From: UBA4459 sp963776205
GTDB lineage: Bacteria; Bacteroidota; Bacteroidia; Bacteroidales; F082
NCBI GenBank assembly: GCA_963776205.1
Contig: CAVZLR010000002.1
Coordinates: forward strand, 682,001 to 746,000
Direction: 5' to 3'
DNA length: 64,000 nt
Shown: positions 7,131 through 15,721 of the stretch, piece by piece
Layout: every line of letters starts with the position of its first letter
Position numbering within the stretch: the stretch's first letter is position 1
Translations under genes and position numbers: made by a program
The notes under the pieces: generated by a model
Databases searched by the model: none
The model's input: the letters and a program-made list of their open reading frames with translations, nothing else
Told to the model about the DNA's origin: nothing

Positions 7131-8948
7131 TTAGTTATTCAATTTTATTAGTTTAGTAGTTTGAGTTCCCTGATTGGTTCTAATTACACAGAAATAAATG
7201 CCAGCAGGCAGCCCTTCTGCATTCCAGATAAGTTGTTGCTGGCCCTGCGATTGGTTTTCTTGGGTTTGATACACTTTCTGACCAAAATAATCATATATCG
7301 TTAATGTGATCTCCTCCGGTTGTTTCAGTTCGTATTCAATGGTTGTTGAGGTAGTGAATGGATTAGGAAATATCATAACGCTCTGCACATTGTTGTATTC
7401 AGAAATATCATCTGTTCCCCGGGTGACAGTGAATTCATCCATTCGTTCTGTAAAACCTGCTGAAACAATGATTTTTACTTTTGAATCACCCAACGTATCC
7501 CCTGCATCAAGCGTTAGCATAGTTCCATTAAGGCTGGCTGTAACAATATCCGGATTCTCATTTATGATCTCGAAAGTCAGGGTATCTCCATTCATTTCCG
7601 GAACCGTATCTCCCATGATGAATTGGTAGTGATCCTTCAAATCAATTGAGGAATTTTCACCCTGCATGAATTCAATATCTGCAATAGAAGGATTGTACTG
7701 AATATAGTTGGTCGCTTTGAAATCAATTTGAAGTCCTTCATTTTCAATTGCAAGATAAAATTGGTTGGCAGGAACATCCAGGCAAGTGTCAACATGTCCT
7801 GATGTCCAGCGTATGATCAGTGTATCTATCATATTAGCATCACCAAGACCGAAATGCACCGGAGTGCATGTATAAGCGAAGTTCCCATCATTGAGTGAAA
7901 TTTCTCGGGTCTGCGAAACATACTCACCATTTATCATAGTTTTGGCATAAACACGTGTTCCATATGGAGAAGCACAATTGAACTTATCCACACATGATAT
8001 TGAAATGGAGGAATTTTCATTTCCTTCATTTATATACAAATGGTTATGACCTTCTGCATCGTAGGCATTGCCAATCGTTAATACATCCAGGTCACCATCA
8101 TTGTCATGATCAAAAATTTTTGCTGTATGTCCTTCACCGAGCGTTAAGGTATGATTGAGCAAATTAGTAAACTGCCCGTTACCCTCGTTCAAATACAAAA
8201 TATTATAGGGGGTTGGGGAATATTGTCCGTAATAAGGTCCTGAAAAAGGTAAAGGGCCATCCTCGAGGGATATAAACAGGTCTAAGTCTCCATCATTATC
8301 CAGGTCTGCCCAGTAATCTGAAATTGTGAATGAACCCCGGTATATATCCTCAACAACATTATGCTTTTCAAATTCCAGGTTGCCCAGGTTTTCATAGAGT
8401 GCTGGCAGCACACCATTTATTGTATCCGGGTCTTCCGACATAACAGAAAGATCCATATCCCCATCGTTATCATAGTCCACCCAGTTTACACTGGTAGTCA
8501 TGGAAATATCACTTAATGTTATATGATTTTGGTCTACGGATTCCAAAGAATCACCGGTATTTATAAAAAATGCATTTTTTGCTACGTTCTTTGAAAATCC
8601 GCAATACACATCCATATCCCCATCATTATCAGCATCGCCCCAGGCCATGGAGTGTAGCCAATCGGATCCTGGTCTGATAATCTTTGTGAGGGTTTCACTG
8701 TCCAGAAATTTGCCATTCCCATTATTGTAAAAAACTTTTACAGATGATGAAAAAAATAATAAGTCAAGGTATCCATCCTTATTATAGTCCAATAAAACAG
8801 GATCAAATGAACTATAACTATTCTGCACAATAAAGCTGGTATCGGATAAGAAATTACCATAACCGTCATTCACAAAGACACCAAATTTGGTAAGGTTATG
8901 ATTGCATGCCACAATGTCAATATCCCCATCATTGTCAATATCGCCCAT
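7131..8948 (-). CDS. VCBS/ASPIC-UnbV repeat T9SS protein 2, C-terminal part
   Basis: A 605-residue frame of the same architecture as 4908-7002: at least six DNDGD propeller repeats, ASPIC/UnbV domain (YGTRVYAKTMINGEYVSQTR, VHFGLGDANMIDTLIIRW), Ig-like segment and T9SS type A sorting domain. The last 250 residues are nearly identical to paralogue 1, and the 3' ends are nearly identical at the DNA level too, so duplication or gene conversion is recent. The ATG at 8948 is internal: the frame stays open upstream through LYRNERNGIYSQKKIFLPEY to about 9050, where a one-base indel separates it from the signal-peptide fragment. Confidence 0.85.
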   Translation of the reverse strand: MGDIDNDGDIDIVACNHNLTKFGVFVNDGYGNFLSDTSFIVQNSYSSFDPVLLDYNKDGYLDLLFFSSSVKVFYNNGNGKFLDSETLTKIIRPGSDWLHSMAWGDADNDGDMDVYCGFSKNVAKNAFFINTGDSLESVDQNHITLSDISMTTSVNWVDYDNDGDMDLSVMSEDPDTINGVLPALYENLGNLEFEKHNVVEDIYRGSFTISDYWADLDNDGDLDLFISLEDGPLPFSGPYYGQYSPTPYNILYLNEGNGQFTNLLNHTLTLGEGHTAKIFDHDNDGDLDVLTIGNAYDAEGHNHLYINEGNENSSISISCVDKFNCASPYGTRVYAKTMINGEYVSQTREISLNDGNFAYTCTPVHFGLGDANMIDTLIIRWTSGHVDTCLDVPANQFYLAIENEGLQIDFKATNYIQYNPSIADIEFMQGENSSIDLKDHYQFIMGDTVPEMNGDTLTFEIINENPDIVTASLNGTMLTLDAGDTLGDSKVKIIVSAGFTERMDEFTVTRGTDDISEYNNVQSVMIFPNPFTTSTTIEYELKQPEEITLTIYDYFGQKVYQTQENQSQGQQQLIWNAEGLPAGIYFCVIRTNQGTQTTKLIKLNN

Positions 8949-9027
8949 TGGGCTGGGATGTTTTACCCCAAAGGCATTGCTATATTCCGGTAAGAATATT
9001 TTTTTTTGACTGTAAATACCATTTCTT

Positions 9028-9276
9028 TCATTCCTGTATAACTGCTAGAGGAGATTCCGAGGAACCACAAGCGTTCATGCTGGAGAGGACGGGATCGAGA
9101 TCTCCGTCATTATCTATATCAAAAAGGACTCCGGAGGCATGTGCCAGGCTACCTTGCGACACGTAAATACTGCCTGTATCGACCCGGGTAAAATTGGGGA
9201 ATTGTGCTTGTGTGGTAAAAGAAAAGGCGAGTGTTAAAAACACCAGTGTTAGTGTTTTGAAGATTTTTGTTTTCAT
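9028..9276 (-). CDS. VCBS repeat T9SS protein 2, N-terminal fragment
   Basis: The start is the ATG at 9276 (MKTKIFKTLTLVFLTLAFSF), with a signal peptide ending in TTQAQ, followed by FPNFTRVDTGSIY and the first repeat DIDNDGDLDPVLS. The frame ends LAVIQE, while the neighbouring frame reads QLYRNERNGIY exactly as expected from paralogue 1 (LLYRNERNGLY). This places a single-base indel at 9040-9060. An upstream extension to 9402 reads through the palindromic repeat and is not believed. Confidence 0.8.
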   Translation of the reverse strand: MKTKIFKTLTLVFLTLAFSFTTQAQFPNFTRVDTGSIYVSQGSLAHASGVLFDIDNDGDLDPVLSSMNACGSSESPLAVIQE

Positions 9277-9291
9277 GGGTCTGGTTTTTAT

Positions 9292-9401
9292 TGTCACTTC
9301 GACCGGAGGGAGACCTGTCTGCCGACAGGCAGGAATCTCCTCGGAACATGGGTCGTATTTAGGGGATTTCTCACCTTCCCTTTGGTCGGTTCGAAATGAC
9401 A
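9292..9401 (-). repeat. 110-bp palindromic intergenic repeat, copy C
   Basis: Third copy of the element, with TGTCACTTCGACC and GGTTCGAAATGACA ends and the inner CCTGTC-TGCC-GACAGG hairpin. It sits between the stop of the beta-helix gene (9404) and the start of VCBS gene 2 (9276), in the same position and orientation relative to the genes as copies A and B. Confidence 0.88.
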
Positions 9402-9403
9402 TA

Positions 9404-10987
9404 TTAGTTATTTAGTTTTATCAGTTTAGTAGTTTGAGTTCCCTGATTGGTTTTTAATACACAGAAGTAAATCCCAGCCTGTAGTTCCTCTGCATTCCAA
9501 ATAATTTGTTGTTTACCCTGTTGTTGGTTTTCTTGTGTTTGATAGACTTGCTTACCTAAATAGTCATATATCGTTAACATAACCTTCTCAGACTGATTTA
9601 GTTCGTATTCAATAGTTGTTGAAGTGGTGAAGGGGTTCGGGTAAATATCTGCGTTTGTCTTTCTTCTTTCAAGTGTTGAAGTTTCATCAATACCTACAAA
9701 AGTATTCCACTCATATGCTCCCATGTCTACTCTATCATTGATGATGCGATCTTCAGCAGCTAAGTCATATTCTGGGAGGATTAGACCTGTTGTATCTGGT
9801 GTTCCTAAGTCAATACAGGGGGAATAGTCGTTTATTTGGTAAGGGTGTTCGCCTGAGCTAACAAATATGGGTTCTTGATCAATGTTGCCAACTCCAACCC
9901 ATCCACCTTCAATATTGGAATATGTTACAGGAAAAGATCCTGCTATTTCATTGGGGAAGTTATTCCACAAAATACAATTAACTAATTCTGTGCTGGTTGA
10001 TACACTATAAACACCGCCACCTATTGTACCTGCAGTATTATCTGTTATTGTGTTGTTAATTATTTGAATATTCTCAGTATCTAAATAAATTCCACCTCCA
10101 TAACCCTCATTGGTTGTATTAATTTCATTATTTGCAATGAGATTATTAATGATCTTACCTGATCCATTAATTCTATAGCTGATTCCAGCCCCCTTGGCAT
10201 CAGTATTTCCGTTAATTACATTAGATTCTATTACATTATTAGTTATTGTAGTATGAGCTGCCATTGAACTTATACCTGCTCCCCAGGCATCATCATCACC
10301 ATTTATTTCATTAAATCGAATGATATTATTATTAATATGGGCAACAATGGAAGAGCCTGGCACAACATCGACTTCGATGCCCCCACCATCTGCGTTTTGA
10401 AAATTATTAGTACAAGAATTGTATTGGATAATATTATTTTTAATAATTGCATTGGTTGCAACAGCAACACCACCCCCAAAAGCAGTTAGACCATATGCTG
10501 TGCATGTGTTATAACTTATTGTATTATTATCAATAATAATCCATGAATCATTCCCATCCCATATTGCAGAAATCCCGGTTCCCCCTGCCATCGTCCCTGC
10601 TACATTATTATTGATGATCTTGTTTCCTCTGATTTTACTTCCCGAGTTAAAAGCGAATATGCCACCTCCGCTCCTAACTTGTCCTCCCCAGAAAAAATTT
10701 ACTCCTGATCCTCCTGTAATTGTAAAACCGCAAAGAACTGAAGTTGTATCTTCTCCATTTACAAACATCACCGTAGCCGCACTGTCAGGGTCTGAAGCCT
10801 GGCTCCCGTCAATAATTGTGTTGTCAATGTGTTCCGTATTGCCATCTATAGCATATTCACTCGCTACAGTAATGGCTTTACCCATGAATTTAATGTTTTC
10901 GTAATAAGTGTTTTCAGCTACGAGAACAGTATCGCCATCTAATGCCGCATTAATACCTTCTTGTATAGTGTTGTAGTCGCCTGGCAC
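9404..10987 (-). CDS. parallel beta-helix protein with T9SS sorting domain
   Basis: A secreted protein of 527 visible residues. It opens with VPGDYNTIQEGINAALDGDTVLVAENTYYENI, the usual first turn of right-handed beta-helix (Pbl-like) proteins, followed by many NN-I-x-N-x repeats (IRGNKIINNNV, IIKNNIIQYNSC, ITNNVIESNVI, IINNTITDNTAG). A choice-of-anchor-Q-like tail (SPCIDLGTPD, DRVDMGAYEWN) precedes a T9SS sorting domain ending TKLIKLNN. The GTG at 10987 is not a believable start, because the frame upstream reads IYSIQAQIIH, a signal-peptide end. The hydrophobic start (NKILLLVSLFL) is in another frame at 11000-11050, so a small indel hides the true start. It could bind or cleave polysaccharide. 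Confidence 0.8.
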   Translation of the reverse strand: MPGDYNTIQEGINAALDGDTVLVAENTYYENIKFMGKAITVASEYAIDGNTEHIDNTIIDGSQASDPDSAATVMFVNGEDTTSVLCGFTITGGSGVNFFWGGQVRSGGGIFAFNSGSKIRGNKIINNNVAGTMAGGTGISAIWDGNDSWIIIDNNTISYNTCTAYGLTAFGGGVAVATNAIIKNNIIQYNSCTNNFQNADGGGIEVDVVPGSSIVAHINNNIIRFNEINGDDDAWGAGISSMAAHTTITNNVIESNVINGNTDAKGAGISYRINGSGKIINNLIANNEINTTNEGYGGGIYLDTENIQIINNTITDNTAGTIGGGVYSVSTSTELVNCILWNNFPNEIAGSFPVTYSNIEGGWVGVGNIDQEPIFVSSGEHPYQINDYSPCIDLGTPDTTGLILPEYDLAAEDRIINDRVDMGAYEWNTFVGIDETSTLERRKTNADIYPNPFTTSTTIEYELNQSEKVMLTIYDYLGKQVYQTQENQQQGKQQIIWNAEELQAGIYFCVLKTNQGTQTTKLIKLNN

Positions 10988-11136
10988 ATGGATAATCTGT
11001 GCCTGAATTGAATAAATCGTAAAAATAAAGAAACTAAGAGCAGAATCTTGTTTGATAGTAATATTTTTAAGTAAAAAAAGGAAAGTTGTTATAAGTGTTT
11101 CTTGTATTCTTTGGGTGGAAAATAATACTCAATAGG

Positions 11137-11210
11137 ACCATAGCAGCAGTTTTAGTTAAACAAGCATAATTGGGACGTACAATATACGACTATAATTGAT
11201 GAATGTCAAG
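11137..11210 (-). promoter_or_regulatory. duplicated promoter segment, copy 1 (upstream of beta-helix gene)
   Basis: 74 bases closely matching 13777-13850. On the reverse strand, TTGACA (11209-11204), a 17-base spacer and TATATT (11186-11181) form a near-ideal sigma-type promoter; TATATTGT also resembles the Bacteroidota -7 box. A conserved downstream stretch with CTGCTGCTATG follows. It sits about 150-220 bases before the beta-helix coding region. Confidence 0.6.
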
Positions 11211-11232
11211 TGATTACAGTTGGCCTTTTTAC

Positions 11233-13701
11233 TTATCTAACCTTTACCATCTTCCCATTAGCTATCTGATCCCCAACTTGCAAGCGGTAATAGTAAATCC
11301 CATCAGCACACTTTTCAGCATTCCAAATAATTTGTTGTTTACCCTGTTGTTGGTTTTCTTGTGTTTGATAGACTTGCTTACCTAAATAGTCATATATCGT
11401 TAATGTGGCCTTCTCAGGCTGTTGTAGCTCGTATGACATGGTTATTGATGTAGAAAATGGGTTTGGATTTAGTTTTATTTTATTTGCGAAGGTATGTTCA
11501 TTTACAGCATTAATGCTGCAAGAATCTAAAACCTGATTTGCGCTTTCGCATCCATCAGCATTGCTCTCAATATTTATTTCTCCATTTGGATTTGTGAGAT
11601 AATTGCAAATACCATATGCATCACACATACTAAGATTTTCATTGTTTCTAATAGTAAGGTTACCAGCGATATTTGTAATATTGTCAAGGCCTGACAATCC
11701 TTGTAAGTTATTACAATCCGAAATAGATAGATTTCCTCCGATTGACTCAATTACATATAAGCTGTCTAAGTTGGTGATAAGACTGCTGCTAATTGACACA
11801 CCACCATTAATTTCATTGCAGCCTTCATGTTGGGATGGAAAATTATCGATATCTTCCTGGTAGTAGGGGCTAAATCCTCCTGGCAGGCAATTGTTGTTGC
11901 AATCTTCTTCAACTTCTTCTTGATTATTGCAGCCAGGGGCATTGTTTTCCATAAAAATACCAGTTGTTGTATCGGAAAAAATATTACAAACCCATTGTGC
12001 ATCACATACCGACAAAGAAGGATTGTCATTAATGGATAAATGTTGTAAAGTTTCTGCATCAATGTTTTCAATCCCCTCCAAGCTAACTAATGCGTCATTG
12101 TCTTCTATCAAAATTCGTGATTCCCATCCTTCAACACCTTTGTGAAAAGAAGTTAAATTTTCAAGGCCAGTTAGATTAATTAGTGCATCATTATCATTTA
12201 TATACAGGTTTGATCCATACATCAACATTCCTGTTAGTGTAGTCAAGTTATCTAAGCCTGATAAGCTGGAAAGTGCGTCATTATTCATGATCCTCAGTTC
12301 CATAATTGAATCTAAGCCTTCCATGACAGAAAGATTGATTAACGAACTGTTATTGGTTAGATAAATGTGTCCCCTCAAAGATGTAAGATTATTTAAACCA
12401 TTTAGGTTTATAAGTGAAGCGTTGTTGTATATTTCTATATGTTCAACAGAATTTAAATTCTCAAAGCCAGACAAATTTGTCAGGGAAGGACATTCGTCTA
12501 CTCCGAGCTTATTACCAATGGATGTAAGACTATAGAATCCATTCAAATTTGTAATATCGTCACCGTGAATTATTACATTTTCATTAACCTCATTACAATT
12601 ATTGCAATTAGCCTGGAAACTATCAATCTCAGCCTGTGTTGTGAATTCAAAGCTCTCTGGGTAACATGTTATCAGTTGTGCTGCGTAACCTATTTGTGGT
12701 CTAAAACTGTATGGTGGAGTAAATTCACAGCAAAACCAATAGTGAAACCGATCGTTATAGTGCAATGCGGCTCCGGATATAATACCTCTACCCCAATCAA
12801 CAACTGTATGGTCGTCCTTAATAATGGGATTTTGTTCGTCTTTTGTCCAGTTTATTCCATCAGTTGAATATGCTAGCCCGGTTTGTTGCTTTACTTCAGA
12901 ACTGACCGGTCCTTTTATACCTGTATAAAACATGGTGTATCCCGTGTCTGTCTTTATAACCTTAGGAAAATAAGCTCTAATGAAATCCCAATCATTTTCC
13001 TCACCAGGTCTCAAAACGGGATCGCTAAAAGCATAAGGTGCATATTGGGTAGTTGGATCATCATATTTTGTCCAGTTTATACCATCAGGTGAAGTAGCTA
13101 AACCGACCTGGGGATAAGCATTATCCCATGGAAAATCTGGCCTGCCGCCTGAATACCACATTTTGTATTCATTATCCTCTTTGATTATAGTGCTGATCCA
13201 AAGAAAACCATCATCCCATTCGGATTGAGGACCCGCTTCCAATGTCAAAGGTTCAGGATGTTTCGTCCAGTTGATCCCATCAAGAGACTCGGCATATCCC
13301 TTCTTATTTGCTTCATACCACATTTTAAGTGTATCACCATCTTTTATAACAACAGGATTCCCCACTATGTCTCCTTCCCAGTCAAGGGTAGCTGACACAA
13401 CAGGGTTATCAGGATACCTGTTCCATTCAACACCATCCAACGACCAGGCATATCCAATATGACCTGTAGTAGTGTTCTGCAAGTCGCCTTGGGATCCGCG
13501 ATACCACATTCGCAGTGTATCACCGTCTTTAATAATTGTCGGACTCCATACATACCCATCATCCCATTCGCCTTCATCGCCGTATGTTAATACCGGATGA
13601 CGAACAAGGTCTTTAAATTTCATCTGTGCCGAAAGTTCTGAAATACAAATCAAAAGAATAAATCCCGTAAAGATTAACTTTAATTGTGTCTTCATAGTCA
13701 T
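11233..13701 (-). CDS. beta-propeller plus leucine-rich-repeat protein with T9SS sorting domain
   Basis: An 822-residue secreted protein with its signal peptide ending at SELSAQ (a second ATG at 13695 is an equally good start). Residues from about 35 to 345 hold repeated blades built on YAxSxDGxxWxKxxxP (GYAESLDGINWTKHPEP, GLATSPDGINWTKY, GLAYSTDGINWTK) with DGDTLKMWYxG strands, as in GH43/GH130-like five-bladed propellers. No catalytic acid set could be confirmed. Residues from about 370 to 730 are leucine-rich receptor-L-type repeats (LTNLSGFENLNSVEHIEIYN). The T9SS domain (NPNPFSTSITMSYEL to KMVKVR) closes it. Probably surface glycan recognition. Confidence 0.85.
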   Translation of the reverse strand: MTMKTQLKLIFTGFILLICISELSAQMKFKDLVRHPVLTYGDEGEWDDGYVWSPTIIKDGDTLRMWYRGSQGDLQNTTTGHIGYAWSLDGVEWNRYPDNPVVSATLDWEGDIVGNPVVIKDGDTLKMWYEANKKGYAESLDGINWTKHPEPLTLEAGPQSEWDDGFLWISTIIKEDNEYKMWYSGGRPDFPWDNAYPQVGLATSPDGINWTKYDDPTTQYAPYAFSDPVLRPGEENDWDFIRAYFPKVIKTDTGYTMFYTGIKGPVSSEVKQQTGLAYSTDGINWTKDEQNPIIKDDHTVVDWGRGIISGAALHYNDRFHYWFCCEFTPPYSFRPQIGYAAQLITCYPESFEFTTQAEIDSFQANCNNCNEVNENVIIHGDDITNLNGFYSLTSIGNKLGVDECPSLTNLSGFENLNSVEHIEIYNNASLINLNGLNNLTSLRGHIYLTNNSSLINLSVMEGLDSIMELRIMNNDALSSLSGLDNLTTLTGMLMYGSNLYINDNDALINLTGLENLTSFHKGVEGWESRILIEDNDALVSLEGIENIDAETLQHLSINDNPSLSVCDAQWVCNIFSDTTTGIFMENNAPGCNNQEEVEEDCNNNCLPGGFSPYYQEDIDNFPSQHEGCNEINGGVSISSSLITNLDSLYVIESIGGNLSISDCNNLQGLSGLDNITNIAGNLTIRNNENLSMCDAYGICNYLTNPNGEINIESNADGCESANQVLDSCSINAVNEHTFANKIKLNPNPFSTSITMSYELQQPEKATLTIYDYLGKQVYQTQENQQQGKQQIIWNAEKCADGIYYYRLQVGDQIANGKMVKVR

Positions 13702-13776
13702 GTAATAAGAGTTGAAAAAAGTAAAATTGAATTATGAGCTTCTTGGATTTTCTGTTTGAAATGAGGTTGCCGAGGT

Positions 13777-13850
13777 ATCATAGCAGCAGGTTTAGTTCTA
13801 CAAGTATATTTGGGAGGTACAATATACGACTAAAATTGATGAATGTCAAG
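13777..13850 (-). promoter_or_regulatory. duplicated promoter segment, copy 2 (upstream of propeller/LRR gene)
   Basis: TTGACA (13849-13844), 17-base spacer, TATATT (13826-13821) on the reverse strand, followed by a leader with CTGCTGCTATGATACC. It matches 11137-11210 closely over its full length and lies 76 bases before the ATG at 13701, so it most likely starts that gene. Confidence 0.6.
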
Positions 13851-13900
13851 AAAAAGGGGGTGTTTTACTATGGAGCCCGCGGAAGAATCTAAAATTGAAA

Positions 13901-15097
13901 TTATTGTTGCTTTTCAAATAACAACAACCAGCTATCTGCCATCACCAATGGCATTACGAATGATTTGAATGGATTTTTGATGATTTCTTTTGAGCTGGGT
14001 AAAGAACTAATCATAATAGGTAAAGCACTGAAGGCCATACCTACTGCCTGGTAAAACTGGCCGAATCCAATACCAAACAGGAAGTCTTTTACTTTTTGGT
14101 TGCGAAGCTCAACACTTAGTGCTGAAAAAGCCACCACAATAAATAGCGCCCTGATCATCATTTCTAGGCCAACCATTATACCCTCCGTACTGATCCAATT
14201 TGCATCAGGTTCATTGATATCCCAAAAAATAGCGGAGAGCAGCACAATGATGATCAACTGCGACCAGAAAATGGGTTTTCTGAGCCTTCGGAGTGAAAAT
14301 CGATACCAATATCCAAAAACCAATGAATAAAAAATAATGAAAGGCAGTCCTATTTCCAGGCTCCAAAAATTTAACAGGAACAATCCAAATGGTATCGCAA
14401 TTATATGTACTAATAAAAAAGGAATTGAAGTATGCTGATCTTCTTTTATCTCAAAAAATTCCCTTTGTTGAATTTCTTTCACTTCCAATGCAGGAGTTCC
14501 TGGTTCATTTTTAGTTCGAACAGCCTTTCGTCCAATATAAAAACCTACCAAAGCAGCCATCAAGCCAAAAAAGGTGTAAACCGAAAGTAATGCAACCAGA
14601 ATCTGCCATTCGCCTGCTTCTTCCGATCCGAATTGTTTCAGAGCAAAATTGATAATGTTCACATATATCTGTATCAAATCAAATCCATATAAGATTAGCA
14701 AACTAACCACTTTATGGAACAATGCGCTGGATACGCTTAAAATTCCTGCCAATATTAAACCGACCAGGTTATTCCCCAGCAGCATAATGACCAGTTCTAT
14801 TACAACAGCTTCGAGCATAATGCCTGTCATGGGACCTAAGATAATGGCACTTGGAGATACTGATTTCATAATGGCTGTAATAAGTCCTGCCCTGATGATG
14901 AGTCCTTTTTGTGGCCATATTTGATAAAACCCAATCAACAATACGGTTCCGGCAAATGCCAGCATGGAACCGGCAAAAGGAAGTCGGGTGTTGTGCAAAA
15001 AACTACCAATAATGATCTCAATGGATGCCCACAGACCTCCCACTACAGCAGCTTTTATCCACAATTGATCTAATTTTATATTCTTTACTGTATTCAA
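13901..15097 (-). CDS. polytopic membrane protein, possible ECF transporter S/T-like fusion
   Basis: A 398-residue integral membrane protein. The first 200 residues form about six helices with the conserved-looking stretch ISPSAIILGPMTGIMLEA (written here by pattern; in this protein MKSVSPSAIILGPM), followed by LHKVVSLLILYGFD, resembling substrate-binding S components of ECF transporters. After a charged linker (about 200-225), a second bundle of about five helices has RALFIVVAFSALSVELRNQ and an amphipathic stretch reminiscent of CbiQ/EcfT, though the usual Ala-Arg-Gly coupling motifs are not evident. It is the last gene of queA-M48-mobA-this, 10 bases after mobA, which hints at molybdenum or pterin traffic. 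This assignment is tentative; no ECF ATPase lies in the window. Confidence 0.5.
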   Translation of the reverse strand: MNTVKNIKLDQLWIKAAVVGGLWASIEIIIGSFLHNTRLPFAGSMLAFAGTVLLIGFYQIWPQKGLIIRAGLITAIMKSVSPSAIILGPMTGIMLEAVVIELVIMLLGNNLVGLILAGILSVSSALFHKVVSLLILYGFDLIQIYVNIINFALKQFGSEEAGEWQILVALLSVYTFFGLMAALVGFYIGRKAVRTKNEPGTPALEVKEIQQREFFEIKEDQHTSIPFLLVHIIAIPFGLFLLNFWSLEIGLPFIIFYSLVFGYWYRFSLRRLRKPIFWSQLIIIVLLSAIFWDINEPDANWISTEGIMVGLEMMIRALFIVVAFSALSVELRNQKVKDFLFGIGFGQFYQAVGMAFSALPIMISSLPSSKEIIKNPFKSFVMPLVMADSWLLLFEKQQ

Positions 15098-15107
15098 TGA
15101 TATAGAT

Positions 15108-15686
15108 TTAAAACCTGATGTCTGCTGGGCTATTTATGTTATAAAATAGATTGTCTGAATAAAATGCCAATGATGCATCTACTTTTATCGCTTTGAATCT
15201 GACACTCTTAAAAATATCGCGCAATTTAAAATTGCCATTTTCAACAGCATCCTCCATCACGGGTAAGATATCCTTTGAATATATACCACAAAGAGGTTCA
15301 ATTTTGCTGGTGTCATGTACTGGTACTACCACCTCATAACCCTGAATTTTTATATTGAGATAATGAAGAAGTTCCGTATTGATAAATGGCATATCGCAGG
15401 ATAAAATGATATTATACTTCGTTTCGGAATACCGTAAGGTAGAAAGAACCCCTCCAATAGGTCCGATATTTTTTATCTCATCTTCTACGATGAGATACCC
15501 CAGCTTTTTATAATCACTTAATTGATTATTGGCTCCAATTATGATGTTTTGAACCAAAGGTTTTAGCGCATCAATTGCATACGAAATCAAAGGTTTGCCC
15601 TGAAAATCAACCAGGCCTTTTTCCTTACCCATTCTGCTGCTTTTCCCTCCCGAAAGGATAATACCTGTCAGTTGACTTTCATTCAT
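15108..15686 (-). CDS. mobA: molybdenum cofactor guanylyltransferase
   Basis: A 192-residue nucleotidyltransferase of the MobA type, which adds GMP to molybdopterin to form the bis-MGD cofactor needed by DMSO-reductase-family enzymes. LSGGKSSRMGKEKGLV near the N-terminus is the nucleotide-binding loop (LxGGxSxRMGxxK), and GPIGGVLSTL, SCDMPF and NINSPADI are the expected downstream motifs. The length is normal. It forms part of a tight reverse-strand operon (queA, M48 peptidase, mobA, membrane protein) and would serve the molybdopterin oxidoreductase at the left edge of the window. Confidence 0.9.
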   Translation of the reverse strand: MNESQLTGIILSGGKSSRMGKEKGLVDFQGKPLISYAIDALKPLVQNIIIGANNQLSDYKKLGYLIVEDEIKNIGPIGGVLSTLRYSETKYNIILSCDMPFINTELLHYLNIKIQGYEVVVPVHDTSKIEPLCGIYSKDILPVMEDAVENGNFKLRDIFKSVRFKAIKVDASLAFYSDNLFYNINSPADIRF

Positions 15687-15721
15687 AAATAATGGAATTA
15701 ACGCATGGCTTTTATATTAAA

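Noticed and set aside
4795..9401. CRISPR array
   Set aside because: Only three long repeats, 110 bp each, spaced by whole genes; no short regular spacers or cas genes.
11233..13701. active GH43/GH130 glycosidase
   Set aside because: The propeller repeats match, but the catalytic acidic residues could not be located and the rest is leucine-rich repeat, so only a binding role is claimed.
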